Made by a program: the position numbers and the translations under genes | Notes under the pieces: model-generated | Told to the model about the DNA's origin: nothing | The model's input: the letters and a program-made list of their open reading frames with translations, nothing else | Database searches by the model: none | Assembly (NCBI GenBank): GCA_964657565.1 | Contig: CAZZVQ010000001.1 | Span: 53,916 to 117,915, forward strand | Reading direction: 5' to 3' | Length of the DNA: 64,000 nucleotides | Origin: JAVVHH01 sp964657565 | Lineage (GTDB): Bacteria > Pseudomonadota > Alphaproteobacteria > Acetobacterales > Acetobacteraceae | In this document: in pieces, positions 1-8,354 of the stretch | How the letters are laid out: the number at the start of each line of letters is the position of its first letter | Numbering within the stretch: position 1 is the stretch's first letter

Positions 1-1527
1 GGCGGAGACATCGTGTTCCTCATCGACTCGCTCGGCTCCACCTGGGTCCCGAACAACAGCGCCATATCCAGCTTCCAGGGCCATCTGTGGGGCCACGTCG
101 CCGACAAGCTCGTCTACGTCGACGCCGACGGCAAGGTCAGCCCCTGGATCGCCGAGACATGGGAGCAGAGCAGTGACGCCACCGAGTTCACCCTCCACCT
201 CAAGCCAGGCGTGACCTTCTCGGACGGCACCCCGCTCGACGCGACGGCCGTCGTCGCGAATCTGGACATCTGGTACGCCGGGCGCGTGAAAGAGGGCATC
301 AACCCGATCGGCCTTTTCCCGAAGACTTACGAGCGCGCCGAGGCAATCGACGCGACAACCGTGAAGGTGTTCTTCAAGGCGCCGACGCTCGGCTTCATCC
401 CGACGCTCGGCTATCACGGCTCGATCCTCATCTCCCCAAAGACCATCGCGTCGCCCGCCGCCCAGCAGGCCGACCTCGGCAAGACCTCCGGTAGCGGACC
501 CTACGTGGTCGCCTCCTGGAAAGAGGGCGACTTCGTCAAGCTGGTCAAGCGCAACGACTACAATTGGGGCCCCAAGGCGGTCGGTCGCACCGGCCCGGCC
601 TCGCTCGACTCGATCACCTACAAGATCGTGTCCGAGCCGTCGCTGCGGGTCTCCTCGGTCCAGTCCGGGCAGGCCGACATCGCCTACAACGCCTCCCCGC
701 AGGAGCTGAAGTCGCTCAAGGAGGAAGGCTTCTCCATCGCGACGCCGCGCTACCTCGGCTTCGTCAACGGCTGGGCCATCAACACCAGCCTCGCGCCATT
801 CAACGATGTGAAGGTGCGCCGAGCGCTCCAGGCCAGCATCAATCGCCAGGAGATCATCGACACCGTCTACACGCCCGACTGGAAGCTGGCGACATCCTTC
901 ATCCAGAGCAACGTCCCCGGCGCGACCGACCACAGCGAGTTGCTCGCCTACAACCCCGGCAAGGCCGAGAAGCTGCTCGACGAGGCCGGCTGGATCAAGG
1001 GCCGCGGCGGCATCCGCACCAAGGACGGCAAACCGCTCCTGCTCACCCTATACTCGAACCCCTATCTCGCGACCTCGAAATCGGTCGATGAACTCATCGC
1101 CCAGCAACTCGGGATCGTCGGCTGGAAGGTCGACATCCGGGCCTACGACGTCGTGACCTACGACCAGAAGGTCAGGGTCGGCGGCCCGGCGGTCCCGGCC
1201 TACGAGGTGACGCGCAGCTTCATCGACGCCGGCACCGTGGCCAGCATCCTGACCAACGCCAAGAACGGCGAGAACTGGTTCGCCCTGGGCGAGAGCGACA
1301 AGGAGCTCAACGACCTCCGAGACAAGATCGCGAGCGCCGGGTCGGCCGAGATCCGTAACCCGCTGCTCGACGAATTGCAGAAATACGTCCTCGAGCAGGG
1401 CTACTTCATTCCGCGCACGCAAATGGTCCAGCGGATCTACGTGCAGTCGCCGAAACTCAAGGGTGAGACCTACAACGGCGTCGCCTATGCCAGCTACTAC
1501 ACGGCGACCAAAAGCCGTCCGGCATGA
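1..1527 (+). CDS. ABC transporter substrate-binding protein, peptide/nickel type (SBP_bac_5), 5'-truncated by window edge
   Basis: This is a periplasmic solute receptor of the DppA/OppA/NikA family feeding the permeases and ATPase directly downstream. Reading frame 1 is open from base 1 (GGDIVFLIDS...), so the true start and the signal peptide lie left of the window; a GTG at 13 is only an internal candidate. Family features seen are the early LVYVDADGKVSPWIAETWE stretch, the FTLHLKPGVTFSDGTPL segment, the SGPYVVASW block and the VRRALQASINRQEII helix. About 508 residues are visible, near full family length. The stop overlaps the next start in an ATGA. Substrate cannot be read from sequence; proximity to ssuD/ssuA, sfnB and cysE makes a sulfur-containing compound possible, but that is inference. 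Confidence 0.93.
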   Translation, partial: GGDIVFLIDSLGSTWVPNNSAISSFQGHLWGHVADKLVYVDADGKVSPWIAETWEQSSDATEFTLHLKPGVTFSDGTPLDATAVVANLDIWYAGRVKEGINPIGLFPKTYERAEAIDATTVKVFFKAPTLGFIPTLGYHGSILISPKTIASPAAQQADLGKTSGSGPYVVASWKEGDFVKLVKRNDYNWGPKAVGRTGPASLDSITYKIVSEPSLRVSSVQSGQADIAYNASPQELKSLKEEGFSIATPRYLGFVNGWAINTSLAPFNDVKVRRALQASINRQEIIDTVYTPDWKLATSFIQSNVPGATDHSELLAYNPGKAEKLLDEAGWIKGRGGIRTKDGKPLLLTLYSNPYLATSKSVDELIAQQLGIVGWKVDIRAYDVVTYDQKVRVGGPAVPAYEVTRSFIDAGTVASILTNAKNGENWFALGESDKELNDLRDKIASAGSAEIRNPLLDELQKYVLEQGYFIPRTQMVQRIYVQSPKLKGETYNGVAYASYYTATKSRPA

Positions 1528-2516
1528 GGAACGCCTACCTGGCCTACGCGGGCAAGCGCCTCGTCCAGGCGGCCGTCGTCATCCTGCTGGCCTACCTGCT
1601 CACATTCGTCGTCGTCAGCATCCTGCCGGGCGACCCGATCACCAGTGTGCTGCGCGACCCGCAGAACGGGTTCACCGAGGACCAGATCAGGGAGATCATC
1701 GCCGCCCAGGGCCTGGACCAGCCGATCCTCGTCCAACTATGGGCTGCCTTGTCCCACTTCCTGATCGGCGACCTCGGCATTTCGATGCGGTCCACCCGGC
1801 CGGTGGCAACCCTGATCGCCGAGGTGCTTCCCTCGACGCTGGTCCTCGCCTCCGTGGGTTTCATGATCGCGCTGCTGCTGGCGGCCACGATCGCCTACGG
1901 GTCACAGTTCCTGCCGAAACGGTTCGGCCAGGGCGCCCTGCGGGCCTTCCCGTCGCTGTTCCTGTCGGTGCCCAGCTTCGTGATCGGCCTGGTGCTGATC
2001 CACGCCTTCGGCTTCCAGCTCGGCCTTTTCCGCGTGATCGAGCCCGACAGCTTCTGGGCGACCGTGTTCGCCTCGATCGCGCTCGGCATCCCCATCTCCG
2101 CGCGCATCGCCGAGGTGCTCATTGCAAACCTCGACCACGAATCCCGGCAGGAATACGTTGCCGTCGCCCGCAGCCGCGGCCTCGGCCAAGTGCGCCTCTT
2201 CACCAAGCACTTGCTCAAGCCGTCCTCGCTCCCCGTGGTCACCGTCATCGCGCTCACCATCGGCGAACTGCTCGGCGGCTCGCTGATCACCGAGACGGTC
2301 TTCGGACGCACCGGGATCGGCAGCCTGGTGCAGCGTTCGGCGGCCACGCACGACCTGCCTGTCCTGCAAGCGGTCGTTTCGCTGGCCGCGGTCGTCTTCG
2401 TGCTCGTCAACCTGGCCGCCGACCTCATCTACCCGCTGCTCGACCCGCGTATGAAGCTCATCGGCGGCCCCAAGCGCCGGCCGACCACCGCCGATGAAAG
2501 CGCGGTCGCCACGTGA
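1524..2516 (+). CDS. ABC transporter permease, DppB-like
   Basis: This is the first inner-membrane subunit of the importer. The 330-residue protein opens with a hydrophobic helix (VVILLAYLLTFVVVSILPGD) typical of DppB/OppB, and carries the cytoplasmic EAA-type loop around residues 209-232 (EYVAVARSRGLGQVRLFTKH), which docks on the ATPase. It ends with the family motif DLIYPLLDPRMK. The ATG start overlaps the upstream stop (ATGA at 1524-1527), so translation is probably coupled. Its own stop overlaps the GTG of the next gene. Confidence 0.95.
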   Translation: MRNAYLAYAGKRLVQAAVVILLAYLLTFVVVSILPGDPITSVLRDPQNGFTEDQIREIIAAQGLDQPILVQLWAALSHFLIGDLGISMRSTRPVATLIAEVLPSTLVLASVGFMIALLLAATIAYGSQFLPKRFGQGALRAFPSLFLSVPSFVIGLVLIHAFGFQLGLFRVIEPDSFWATVFASIALGIPISARIAEVLIANLDHESRQEYVAVARSRGLGQVRLFTKHLLKPSSLPVVTVIALTIGELLGGSLITETVFGRTGIGSLVQRSAATHDLPVLQAVVSLAAVVFVLVNLAADLIYPLLDPRMKLIGGPKRRPTTADESAVAT

Positions 2517-3361
2517 CCGCGGCGTCGATCTCCGCCGCCTCACGCGTCACCGCCCCCGGCCGATTGGCCGGCGTCCGGGTGCCGCCGACCGTCATTCTCT
2601 CGTTCGCGGTCGTCGCGCTCGTGATCGCCTGGTCGCTCGCGCCGGGCTTGTTCACGAGCCAGGATCCGGTGATCGGCATCCCCGCTCAGAAACTGCTCGG
2701 CCCCAGCACCGCGCATTGGTTCGGCACCGACCATCTGGGCCGCGACCTCTACACCCGGATCGTCTACGGAACGGCATCCTCGGTGACGAGCGCGCTGCTC
2801 GCCGTCGCCATCGGCCTGCTCGCCGGCGGCCTCATCGGTCTGTTGGCCGGTTTCCTCGGCGGTTGGGCCGACATCGTGCTGGCGCGTCTGGTCGACATCT
2901 TGCTGGCGATCCCGAGTTTTCTGCTGGCGATCGTCATCGTCACCGCGCTCGGCTTCGACACCATCAATACCGCCATCGCGACCGGCGTCTCGGCCGTGGC
3001 CGTATTCGCCCGGGTGATGCGCGCGGAGGTCATCAAGACCCGGCAAGCGACCTTCATAGAGGCATCCTTTCTCCAGGGCGGCTCGCGCTGGTACATCCTG
3101 ATGCACCACGTGGTGCCGAATGCGTCGCGCTCGGTACTCACGCTAGCGGTGCTGCAATTCGGCCTGTCGATCCTGGTGATCGCCAGCCTGGCTTTCCTCG
3201 GGTATGGCGATCCGCCGCCCGCCTCCGACTGGGGCCTGCTGATCTCGATCGGCAAGAACTACCTGAAATGGCCGTGGCTGGTGTACGCACCCGCCCTCGT
3301 CACGGTCGCGACCGTCCTCTCCGTGAACAGGATCAGCCGATGGCTCCGCAAGACGGATTGA
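2513..3361 (+). CDS. ABC transporter permease, DppC-like
   Basis: This is the second membrane subunit, pairing with the upstream DppB-like protein. It has 282 residues. The N-terminal region contains the DppC hallmark HWFGTDHLGRDLYTRIVYGT, followed by several hydrophobic segments, and the EAA loop near residue 178 (ATFIEASFLQGGSRWYILMH). The C-terminal half shows the conserved FLGYGDPPPASDWG loop. Translation starts at a GTG that overlaps the previous stop (GTGA at 2513-2516). Its end overlaps the start of the ATPase gene by 22 bp. Confidence 0.95.
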   Translation: MTAASISAASRVTAPGRLAGVRVPPTVILSFAVVALVIAWSLAPGLFTSQDPVIGIPAQKLLGPSTAHWFGTDHLGRDLYTRIVYGTASSVTSALLAVAIGLLAGGLIGLLAGFLGGWADIVLARLVDILLAIPSFLLAIVIVTALGFDTINTAIATGVSAVAVFARVMRAEVIKTRQATFIEASFLQGGSRWYILMHHVVPNASRSVLTLAVLQFGLSILVIASLAFLGYGDPPPASDWGLLISIGKNYLKWPWLVYAPALVTVATVLSVNRISRWLRKTD

Positions 3362-5034
3362 CCGCGACTCTCACCCGCGCCGATGACACGCGCTGGCTCG
3401 CGCCGTGGCGCCCGAGACCCCTGCTCCGGGTCGACGGTCTGTCGGTATCCTACGGGCGGGACAAGGTCGTCACCGATGTCGGGTTCGAATTGGGCCGCGG
3501 CGAGAGCCTTGCCATCATCGGCGAGTCGGGCTCGGGCAAATCGACCATCGCCCGCTCGGTATTGCGACTGCTACCCAGAGATGGGCGCGCCACCGGCCGG
3601 GTCGAGTTCGACGGCCAGGAGGTGCTGGGGCTGTCCGAGCGTCGGTTTCGGCCGTTGCGGGGTCGGGTGATCGGGTTCGTCCCGCAGGACCCCGGCAACG
3701 CGCTCAACCCGGTGCGAACCATTGGCGCCCAAGCGGAAGAGGCGGCAGCACTCCTTGACGAGCCCAGCAAGGCGGTCCGCACAGGGCTCATCCTGGAGAA
3801 CTTCGCCCAAGTGGGATTCGACAATCCCCAGCGGGTCTACGACTCCTACCCGCACCAACTTTCCGGCGGCATGCTGCAGCGCGTGCTGATCGGCCTGGCA
3901 GTCCTCCCACGGCCGGCGCTGCTGGTTGCCGACGAACCGACGTCTGCGCTCGACGTCACGATCCAGAAGCGGATCCTCGACCTGCTCGCGCGGCTACAGC
4001 GCGATCTCGATATCAGCCTGCTTCTCATCACCCACGATCTGGCGATCGCCGCCGAGCGTGCAGGTTCGCTGGTGGTGCTCCGGGATGGCGTGGTCCAGGA
4101 GGCCGGCAGCACGGCTTCTGTCTTTTCGAGGCCGAAATCGGCCTATGCGAAGAAGCTGCATGCCGACGTACCGGCCCTCAACCCCGACCGTTACGCCGGG
4201 CCGCGTAACATCGGACTCCGCCGTCGTGAGGTCGCTGCCGATAGGGCACCGAAGATCGAGGTCAGCGCCGTCACGAAGACCTTTACCGTCGACGGCAAGG
4301 CGCTGACGGCCGTCGATGGCATATCGTTCACCGTCCATGCTGGAACGACGCACGCGCTGGTCGGCGAGTCCGGCTCGGGCAAGACGACGTTGATCCGGCT
4401 GCTACTCGGGCTCGACGAACCCGATACCGGGGATATCTCGGTCGCGGGCGAACAGGTGAGCGGTCGCTCGCCGGGATCGCTGCGCGCGATCCGCCGCCAG
4501 CTTCAACTCGTCTACCAGAATCCTTTTACCTCAATCGATCCGACGTGGAGGGTCGACCGGCTGATTGGCGAGCCGCTCGACCGGTTCGAAATCGGGAGCC
4601 GCTCGGAACGGGCAAAAACCGTCCGCGAGGCGCTCGCCAGTGTCGGGCTCGGCGAACAATTGCTCTCGCGCAGGCCGGACGCTCTATCCGGTGGCCAACG
4701 CCAGCGTGTGGCGATCGCCCGATCGCTCGTTCTCAAGCCGGATGTGATCGTGCTTGATGAGCCCACTTCCGCGCTCGACGTCAGCGTCCAGGCCGACATC
4801 GTCGGGGTGCTGCTCTCCCTGCAGGCCGACCTGGGTCTGACCTACGTGTTCGTGTCCCATGATCTCGCCCTCGTGCGCCAATTCGCCCACACCGTCTCGG
4901 TGATGCATCGCGGGCGCATCGTCGAGCACGGCACCGTCACCGACATCTTCGACCAGCCGCAGCACCCTTATACCGTGTCGCTCCTGCATTCGATCCCGGC
5001 CGGCATCACGGGCCGCCCCCGCAATCTCGGGTGA
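3340..5034 (+). CDS. Fused dual ABC ATPase, DppD-DppF-like
   Basis: One polypeptide of 564 residues holds both ATP-binding domains that are usually separate DppD and DppF subunits. Domain 1 has Walker A GESGSGKST at 61-69, signature LSGGMLQR near 174 and Walker B VADEPTSALD near 196. Domain 2 has GESGSGKTT near 342, LSGGQRQR near 449 and VLDEPTSALD near 472. The first signature has GM where domain 2 has GQ. I chose the ATG at 3340, which overlaps the permease end. The same frame stays open upstream to 2494, but that stretch lies over the permease gene and has no domain similarity. A short linker (res ~285-305) joins the domains. The protein energises uptake for the operon beginning at the left edge. 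Confidence 0.93.
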   Translation: MAPQDGLTATLTRADDTRWLAPWRPRPLLRVDGLSVSYGRDKVVTDVGFELGRGESLAIIGESGSGKSTIARSVLRLLPRDGRATGRVEFDGQEVLGLSERRFRPLRGRVIGFVPQDPGNALNPVRTIGAQAEEAAALLDEPSKAVRTGLILENFAQVGFDNPQRVYDSYPHQLSGGMLQRVLIGLAVLPRPALLVADEPTSALDVTIQKRILDLLARLQRDLDISLLLITHDLAIAAERAGSLVVLRDGVVQEAGSTASVFSRPKSAYAKKLHADVPALNPDRYAGPRNIGLRRREVAADRAPKIEVSAVTKTFTVDGKALTAVDGISFTVHAGTTHALVGESGSGKTTLIRLLLGLDEPDTGDISVAGEQVSGRSPGSLRAIRRQLQLVYQNPFTSIDPTWRVDRLIGEPLDRFEIGSRSERAKTVREALASVGLGEQLLSRRPDALSGGQRQRVAIARSLVLKPDVIVLDEPTSALDVSVQADIVGVLLSLQADLGLTYVFVSHDLALVRQFAHTVSVMHRGRIVEHGTVTDIFDQPQHPYTVSLLHSIPAGITGRPRNLG

Positions 5035-5068
5035 TCATCGCGATGCGGCAGGCAGCGGGCCATCGGTC

Positions 5069-6238
5069 TCAGCCGGCAGCCCGGCGCGATGGAGCCGCGA
5101 CGTTGGCGATGACCTCGCCAAACGGCCCGGCGTTGCGGGCCGGGCCCAAATCGTTCCCGGTGGTTTCCTTGAGCGGCAGCAGCGGAAAGACGAGTTCGGC
5201 GAAACGGTAGCATTCCTCGAGATGCGGGTAGCCCGACAGGATGAAGCGGTCGATCCCGAGCGCCATATACTCCTTCATGCGGTCGGCCACCTGCTGCGGA
5301 TCGCCGACCAGCGCCGTGCCTGCGCCGCCCCGCACCAGACCGACCCCCGCCCAGAGATTGGGGCTGATCTCGAGCTTGTCGCGCCGCCCGCCATGCAGCT
5401 GCGCCATGCGTTGCTGGCCGACGGAATCGAACTTGGCAAAGGCGGCCTGCGCCTTGGCGATAGTCTCGTCGTCGAGATGCTCGATCAACTCGTCGGCCGC
5501 CTGCCATGCAGCTTTCGCTGTCGGGCGAACGATCACGTGCAGACGGATGCCGAACGACAGGGTGCGCCCGCGTTTGGCCGCGGCTTCGCGCATCGTCGCG
5601 ATCTTGCCGGCGACGTCCTCCGGCGGCTCTCCCCAGGTCAGATACACGTCCACATGGTCTGCCGCGACGTCCTGCCCGGCTTTCGAGGAGCCACCGAAAT
5701 ACAAAGGCGGGTATGGCGCTTGCACGGGTGGGTAGAGCAGCTGGCCGTTCTCGATCGCCATGTGCTTGCCGCGATAGGTGACCGTTTCACCTGCCATCAG
5801 GCCGCGCCAGATCGTCAGGAACTCGTCGGTCGCCTCATAGCGTTCGTCGTGGGCGAGCCACACGCCGTCGCCATGCAGCTCGCCGGGGTCGCCGCCCGCC
5901 ACGACGTTGATCAGCAGCCGTCCGCCCGACAGCCGATCCAGCGTCGCCGCCATGCGGGCGGACATCGAGGGCTGGCCCAAGCCGGGACGCACCGCCACCA
6001 GGAAGCGCAGCCGCTGCGTCAACGGCACCATGGCGGACGCCACGACCCAGGAATCCTCGCAGGATTTGCCAGTCGGCAGCAGCACGCCGAAATAGCCCAG
6101 CTCATCCGCGGCCCGGGCGATCTGGCTGAGATAGCCCAGCGTCACATGCCGGGCGCCGATCTCGGTGCCCAGATAGCGGCCATCACCATGGGTGGGCAGG
6201 AACCAGAGGACGTCGGCTTTTTCAGCAGCGAAACTCAC
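5069..6238 (-). CDS. ssuD: FMNH2-dependent alkanesulfonate monooxygenase (LLM flavin family)
   Basis: SsuD cleaves the C-S bond of alkanesulfonates with FMNH2 and O2, releasing sulfite and an aldehyde. The 389-residue product (E. coli SsuD is about 381) shows the family features VLWFLPTHGDGRYLG at the N-terminus, FLVAVRPG, LDRLSGGRLLINVVAGGDP and the C-terminal GDPQQVADRMKEYMALGIDRFILSGYPHLEE (shown here in parts). The start is a GTG that overlaps the ssuA stop (GTGA at 6235-6238); the frame continues upstream only as ssuA antiphase sequence. It runs convergently to the peptide-type ABC operon, 34 bp apart. No flavin reductase (ssuE) gene is adjacent. Confidence 0.93.
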   Translation of the reverse strand: MSFAAEKADVLWFLPTHGDGRYLGTEIGARHVTLGYLSQIARAADELGYFGVLLPTGKSCEDSWVVASAMVPLTQRLRFLVAVRPGLGQPSMSARMAATLDRLSGGRLLINVVAGGDPGELHGDGVWLAHDERYEATDEFLTIWRGLMAGETVTYRGKHMAIENGQLLYPPVQAPYPPLYFGGSSKAGQDVAADHVDVYLTWGEPPEDVAGKIATMREAAAKRGRTLSFGIRLHVIVRPTAKAAWQAADELIEHLDDETIAKAQAAFAKFDSVGQQRMAQLHGGRRDKLEISPNLWAGVGLVRGGAGTALVGDPQQVADRMKEYMALGIDRFILSGYPHLEECYRFAELVFPLLPLKETTGNDLGPARNAGPFGEVIANVAAPSRRAAG

Positions 6239-7209
6239 GAGCCGGGACTCCAGACGGCGCTCGCCACGTCGAGCTTCTGCGGGATGAGTCGTAGCTTGAA
6301 GAACGTGTCGGCGATCTTCTGCTGGTCGGCGACCACCTCGGCCGTCAAAGGCCGCACGCCGTAGCCCATGCGGCCGACCGCGCGGGCCACCACGGCTTGC
6401 GTCAGCCCCATGCTGGCGGCCAGCAGCCTTGCCGACTCGTCCTGGTGCTGCTCGGCCCAACGGTCGGTCGCATCGACCTGCGCGTTCAACGTGCGCAGCA
6501 GCTCGGGCTGCTTCTGGGCAAAGTCACGGGTGGCGAGAAAGAACTGGTGGTTCGGCGCCAGTGCCTGGCCACCAGACCCGGTGCCGTCGACCAGCGTGCG
6601 AGCCCCGGTCGCTTCTTGGGCGGCCGACAGGAACGGATCCCAGATCGCCCAGGCGTCCACGCTGCCGCGCTCGAAAGCGGCTCGCGCGTCCGCGGGTGCC
6701 AGATAAGCGGGCTGGATATCGGTCGGGGTCAGCCCGGCGCCCGCCAACGCCTGCACCAGCAGATAGTGCACGTTCGACCCCTTGTTCAGCGCCACCGTGC
6801 GGCCCTTTAGGTCGGCCACGGTTCGGACCGGCGAGTCCTTCGGCACCAGAATGGCCTCGCCCGCGGGCGACGGCGGCTCATAGCCAACATACAGCAGTGA
6901 AGACCCGGCCGCCTGGGCGAAGATCGGGGGCGCTTCGCCGGTGGTCCCGAAATCGAGCGCACCCGCCGCCAGCGCCTCGAGCAGCTGCGGTCCGCCCGGA
7001 AACTCATGCCAGCTCACCGACCAGCCCAGCGGTTGCAGGATCGGCTCCAGCACCTTGCGCTCCCGCATGATGATCAGCGTGCCGTATTTCTGCACGCCGA
7101 TCCGAACCACCTTGTCAGCGGCAAAGCCGGGTCGCGGCAGCATGACGGCCACGGGCAAGGCCGCGAGCAGGGTTCGCCGCGCCAGGCGCGAGGGGTCGAG
7201 TGCATTCAT
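6235..7209 (-). CDS. ssuA: Aliphatic sulfonate ABC transporter substrate-binding protein
   Basis: This is the periplasmic receptor for alkanesulfonates, cotranscribed with ssuD. The 324-residue product starts at the ATG at 7209, giving an arginine-containing, hydrophobic signal peptide (RLARRTLLAALPVAVMLPRP) with possible Tat character, then the mature VVRIGVQKYGTLIIMRE. Family blocks include GALDFGTTGEAPPIFAQAAG, LKGRTVALNKGSNVHYLL and VDAWAIWDPFLSAAQ. An upstream in-frame extension to 7335 has no signal-like property and was not used. The partner genes ssuB and ssuC are missing here; a compatible permease/ATPase pair sits 42 kb away in the 48.6 kb operon. Confidence 0.92.
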   Translation of the reverse strand: MNALDPSRLARRTLLAALPVAVMLPRPGFAADKVVRIGVQKYGTLIIMRERKVLEPILQPLGWSVSWHEFPGGPQLLEALAAGALDFGTTGEAPPIFAQAAGSSLLYVGYEPPSPAGEAILVPKDSPVRTVADLKGRTVALNKGSNVHYLLVQALAGAGLTPTDIQPAYLAPADARAAFERGSVDAWAIWDPFLSAAQEATGARTLVDGTGSGGQALAPNHQFFLATRDFAQKQPELLRTLNAQVDATDRWAEQHQDESARLLAASMGLTQAVVARAVGRMGYGVRPLTAEVVADQQKIADTFFKLRLIPQKLDVASAVWSPGS

Positions 7210-7495
7210 GAGCGGAAGATCCGGTTGCGAGCGTGCCGGCAGATCGCCAGGGTCTAATGATGTCGGAGCTGACGAAGCCCTGTAGAAGATCATGCTATTT
7301 CTGCATGAAGCGCGAGATCTTCTTGCTCTAGACATGTCTCAGACGAGCACCAATCCCTGAAGATCAGAGTGCAGAGGAAAGCTTGTTGACGGTCAGCAGG
7401 CGTCTGCCCAAAAAACGGCATGAACCCGGTCCCGTATTCGGCGTCGAATGGCGGCTGCTCCAATGATGCCGCCCCCGCGTCCTGCCGGCCGTTTT

Positions 7496-7905
7496 TACTT
7501 ACCGACGACCCGAGCAATGGCGGCCGTGGTCTGAACCTGCTCGCAGCACTCGGCGTCATCACGTTGCGGCCCGGCGCGGGCATCACGCCGACCGCGCTGG
7601 ACATCACGGCCAACCCGAAGAACGTCCGCATCGTCGAACTGGACGCGGGCATCATCGCACGCTCGCTCGATGATCTGAATGCGGCCATCGTCAACACCGA
7701 TTGGGCCCTAAAAGCCGACCTCGGCCTCGATCTGCGCATCGGCGCCGAGGCGGTCGAGGATAACCCCTATCGGAACGTGATCGCGGTCCAGGCTGGGCAC
7801 GAGAACGACAAGCGCGTGCAGCTTTTCGTCCAGGCTTATCACTCCGATCCCATCCGCGCGTGGATCATCGAGCACTACCAAGGGCGGCAGCTACCGGCAT
7901 GGTGA
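7496..7905 (+). pseudogene. metQ remnant: C-terminal half of a D-methionine-binding lipoprotein
   Basis: An open frame from 7420 contains, from about 7496, the C-terminal half of an NlpA/MetQ-type receptor: DDPSNGGRGLNLLAALG, ITANPKNVRIVELD, RSLDDLNAAIVNTDWAL and NPYRNVIAVQAGHENDK all match that family's order. MetQ is normally about 260-280 residues with a lipoprotein signal. Here the first half, including signal and lipobox, is gone and the 25 residues before the homology look unrelated. No metN or metI is nearby. It is most simply a 5'-deleted relic of a sulfur-source transporter. The stop overlaps the start of the next fragment (ATGGTGA). Confidence 0.8.
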
Positions 7906-8348
7906 ACATGACTCCGCTGGCCGGGCGAGAGGCTGCCCCGATCCGCCACGTCGACAACGACGCCGGGCGGACGGCAATGGAGAATATCACCCGCGCCGAC
8001 CCGTCCCGCATTTGGACCGTCCGCGACGTGGCCGAGCATGTGGGAATCGGCGGCATCGGGCCGGTCCTGGTCGGAACGCCGGGGCAGGTTGCGGACGGCA
8101 TGGAAGCTTGGATCGACGCCACCGGCGCCGACGGCTTCAACCTGGCATCCGTCGTTGCCCACGAAACGTTTACTGATATCGCGCAGCTTCTGGTGCCCGA
8201 ACTGCAGCGGAGGGGCCGTTACAAGCGGCACTATTCCCCGGGGACATTACGAGAAAAGCTGTTCGGCGCCGGACCTCGGCTCCCGAGAGTCCACCCGGCC
8301 GCTGCCGCCCGTTATTGGGAGACCCTCACTCCCGCCACTCAAGGATAA
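7899..8348 (+). pseudogene. C-terminal fragment of an NtaA/SnaA/DmoA-type FMN-dependent monooxygenase
   Basis: The 149-residue open frame carries only the last third of the nitrilotriacetate/dibenzothiophene-sulfone/DMS monooxygenase family: RIWTVRDVAEHVGIGG, PVLVGTPGQVADGMEAWID, TGADGFNLASVV and VPELQRRGRYKRHYSPGTLR. Full-length members are about 440-460 residues, so roughly 300 N-terminal residues including the flavin-binding barrel start are missing. It abuts the metQ remnant, which suggests one deletion removed the 3' flank of something and the 5' part of this gene. It lies 6 bp before sfnB, fitting a former sulfur-scavenging operon. It is unlikely to be catalytically active. Confidence 0.78.
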
Positions 8349-8354
8349 TCCGCA

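Noticed and set aside
2494..3339. In-frame upstream extension of the fused ATPase
   Set aside because: Lies over the DppC-like gene in another frame and has no ATPase or other similarity; ATG at 3340 kept.
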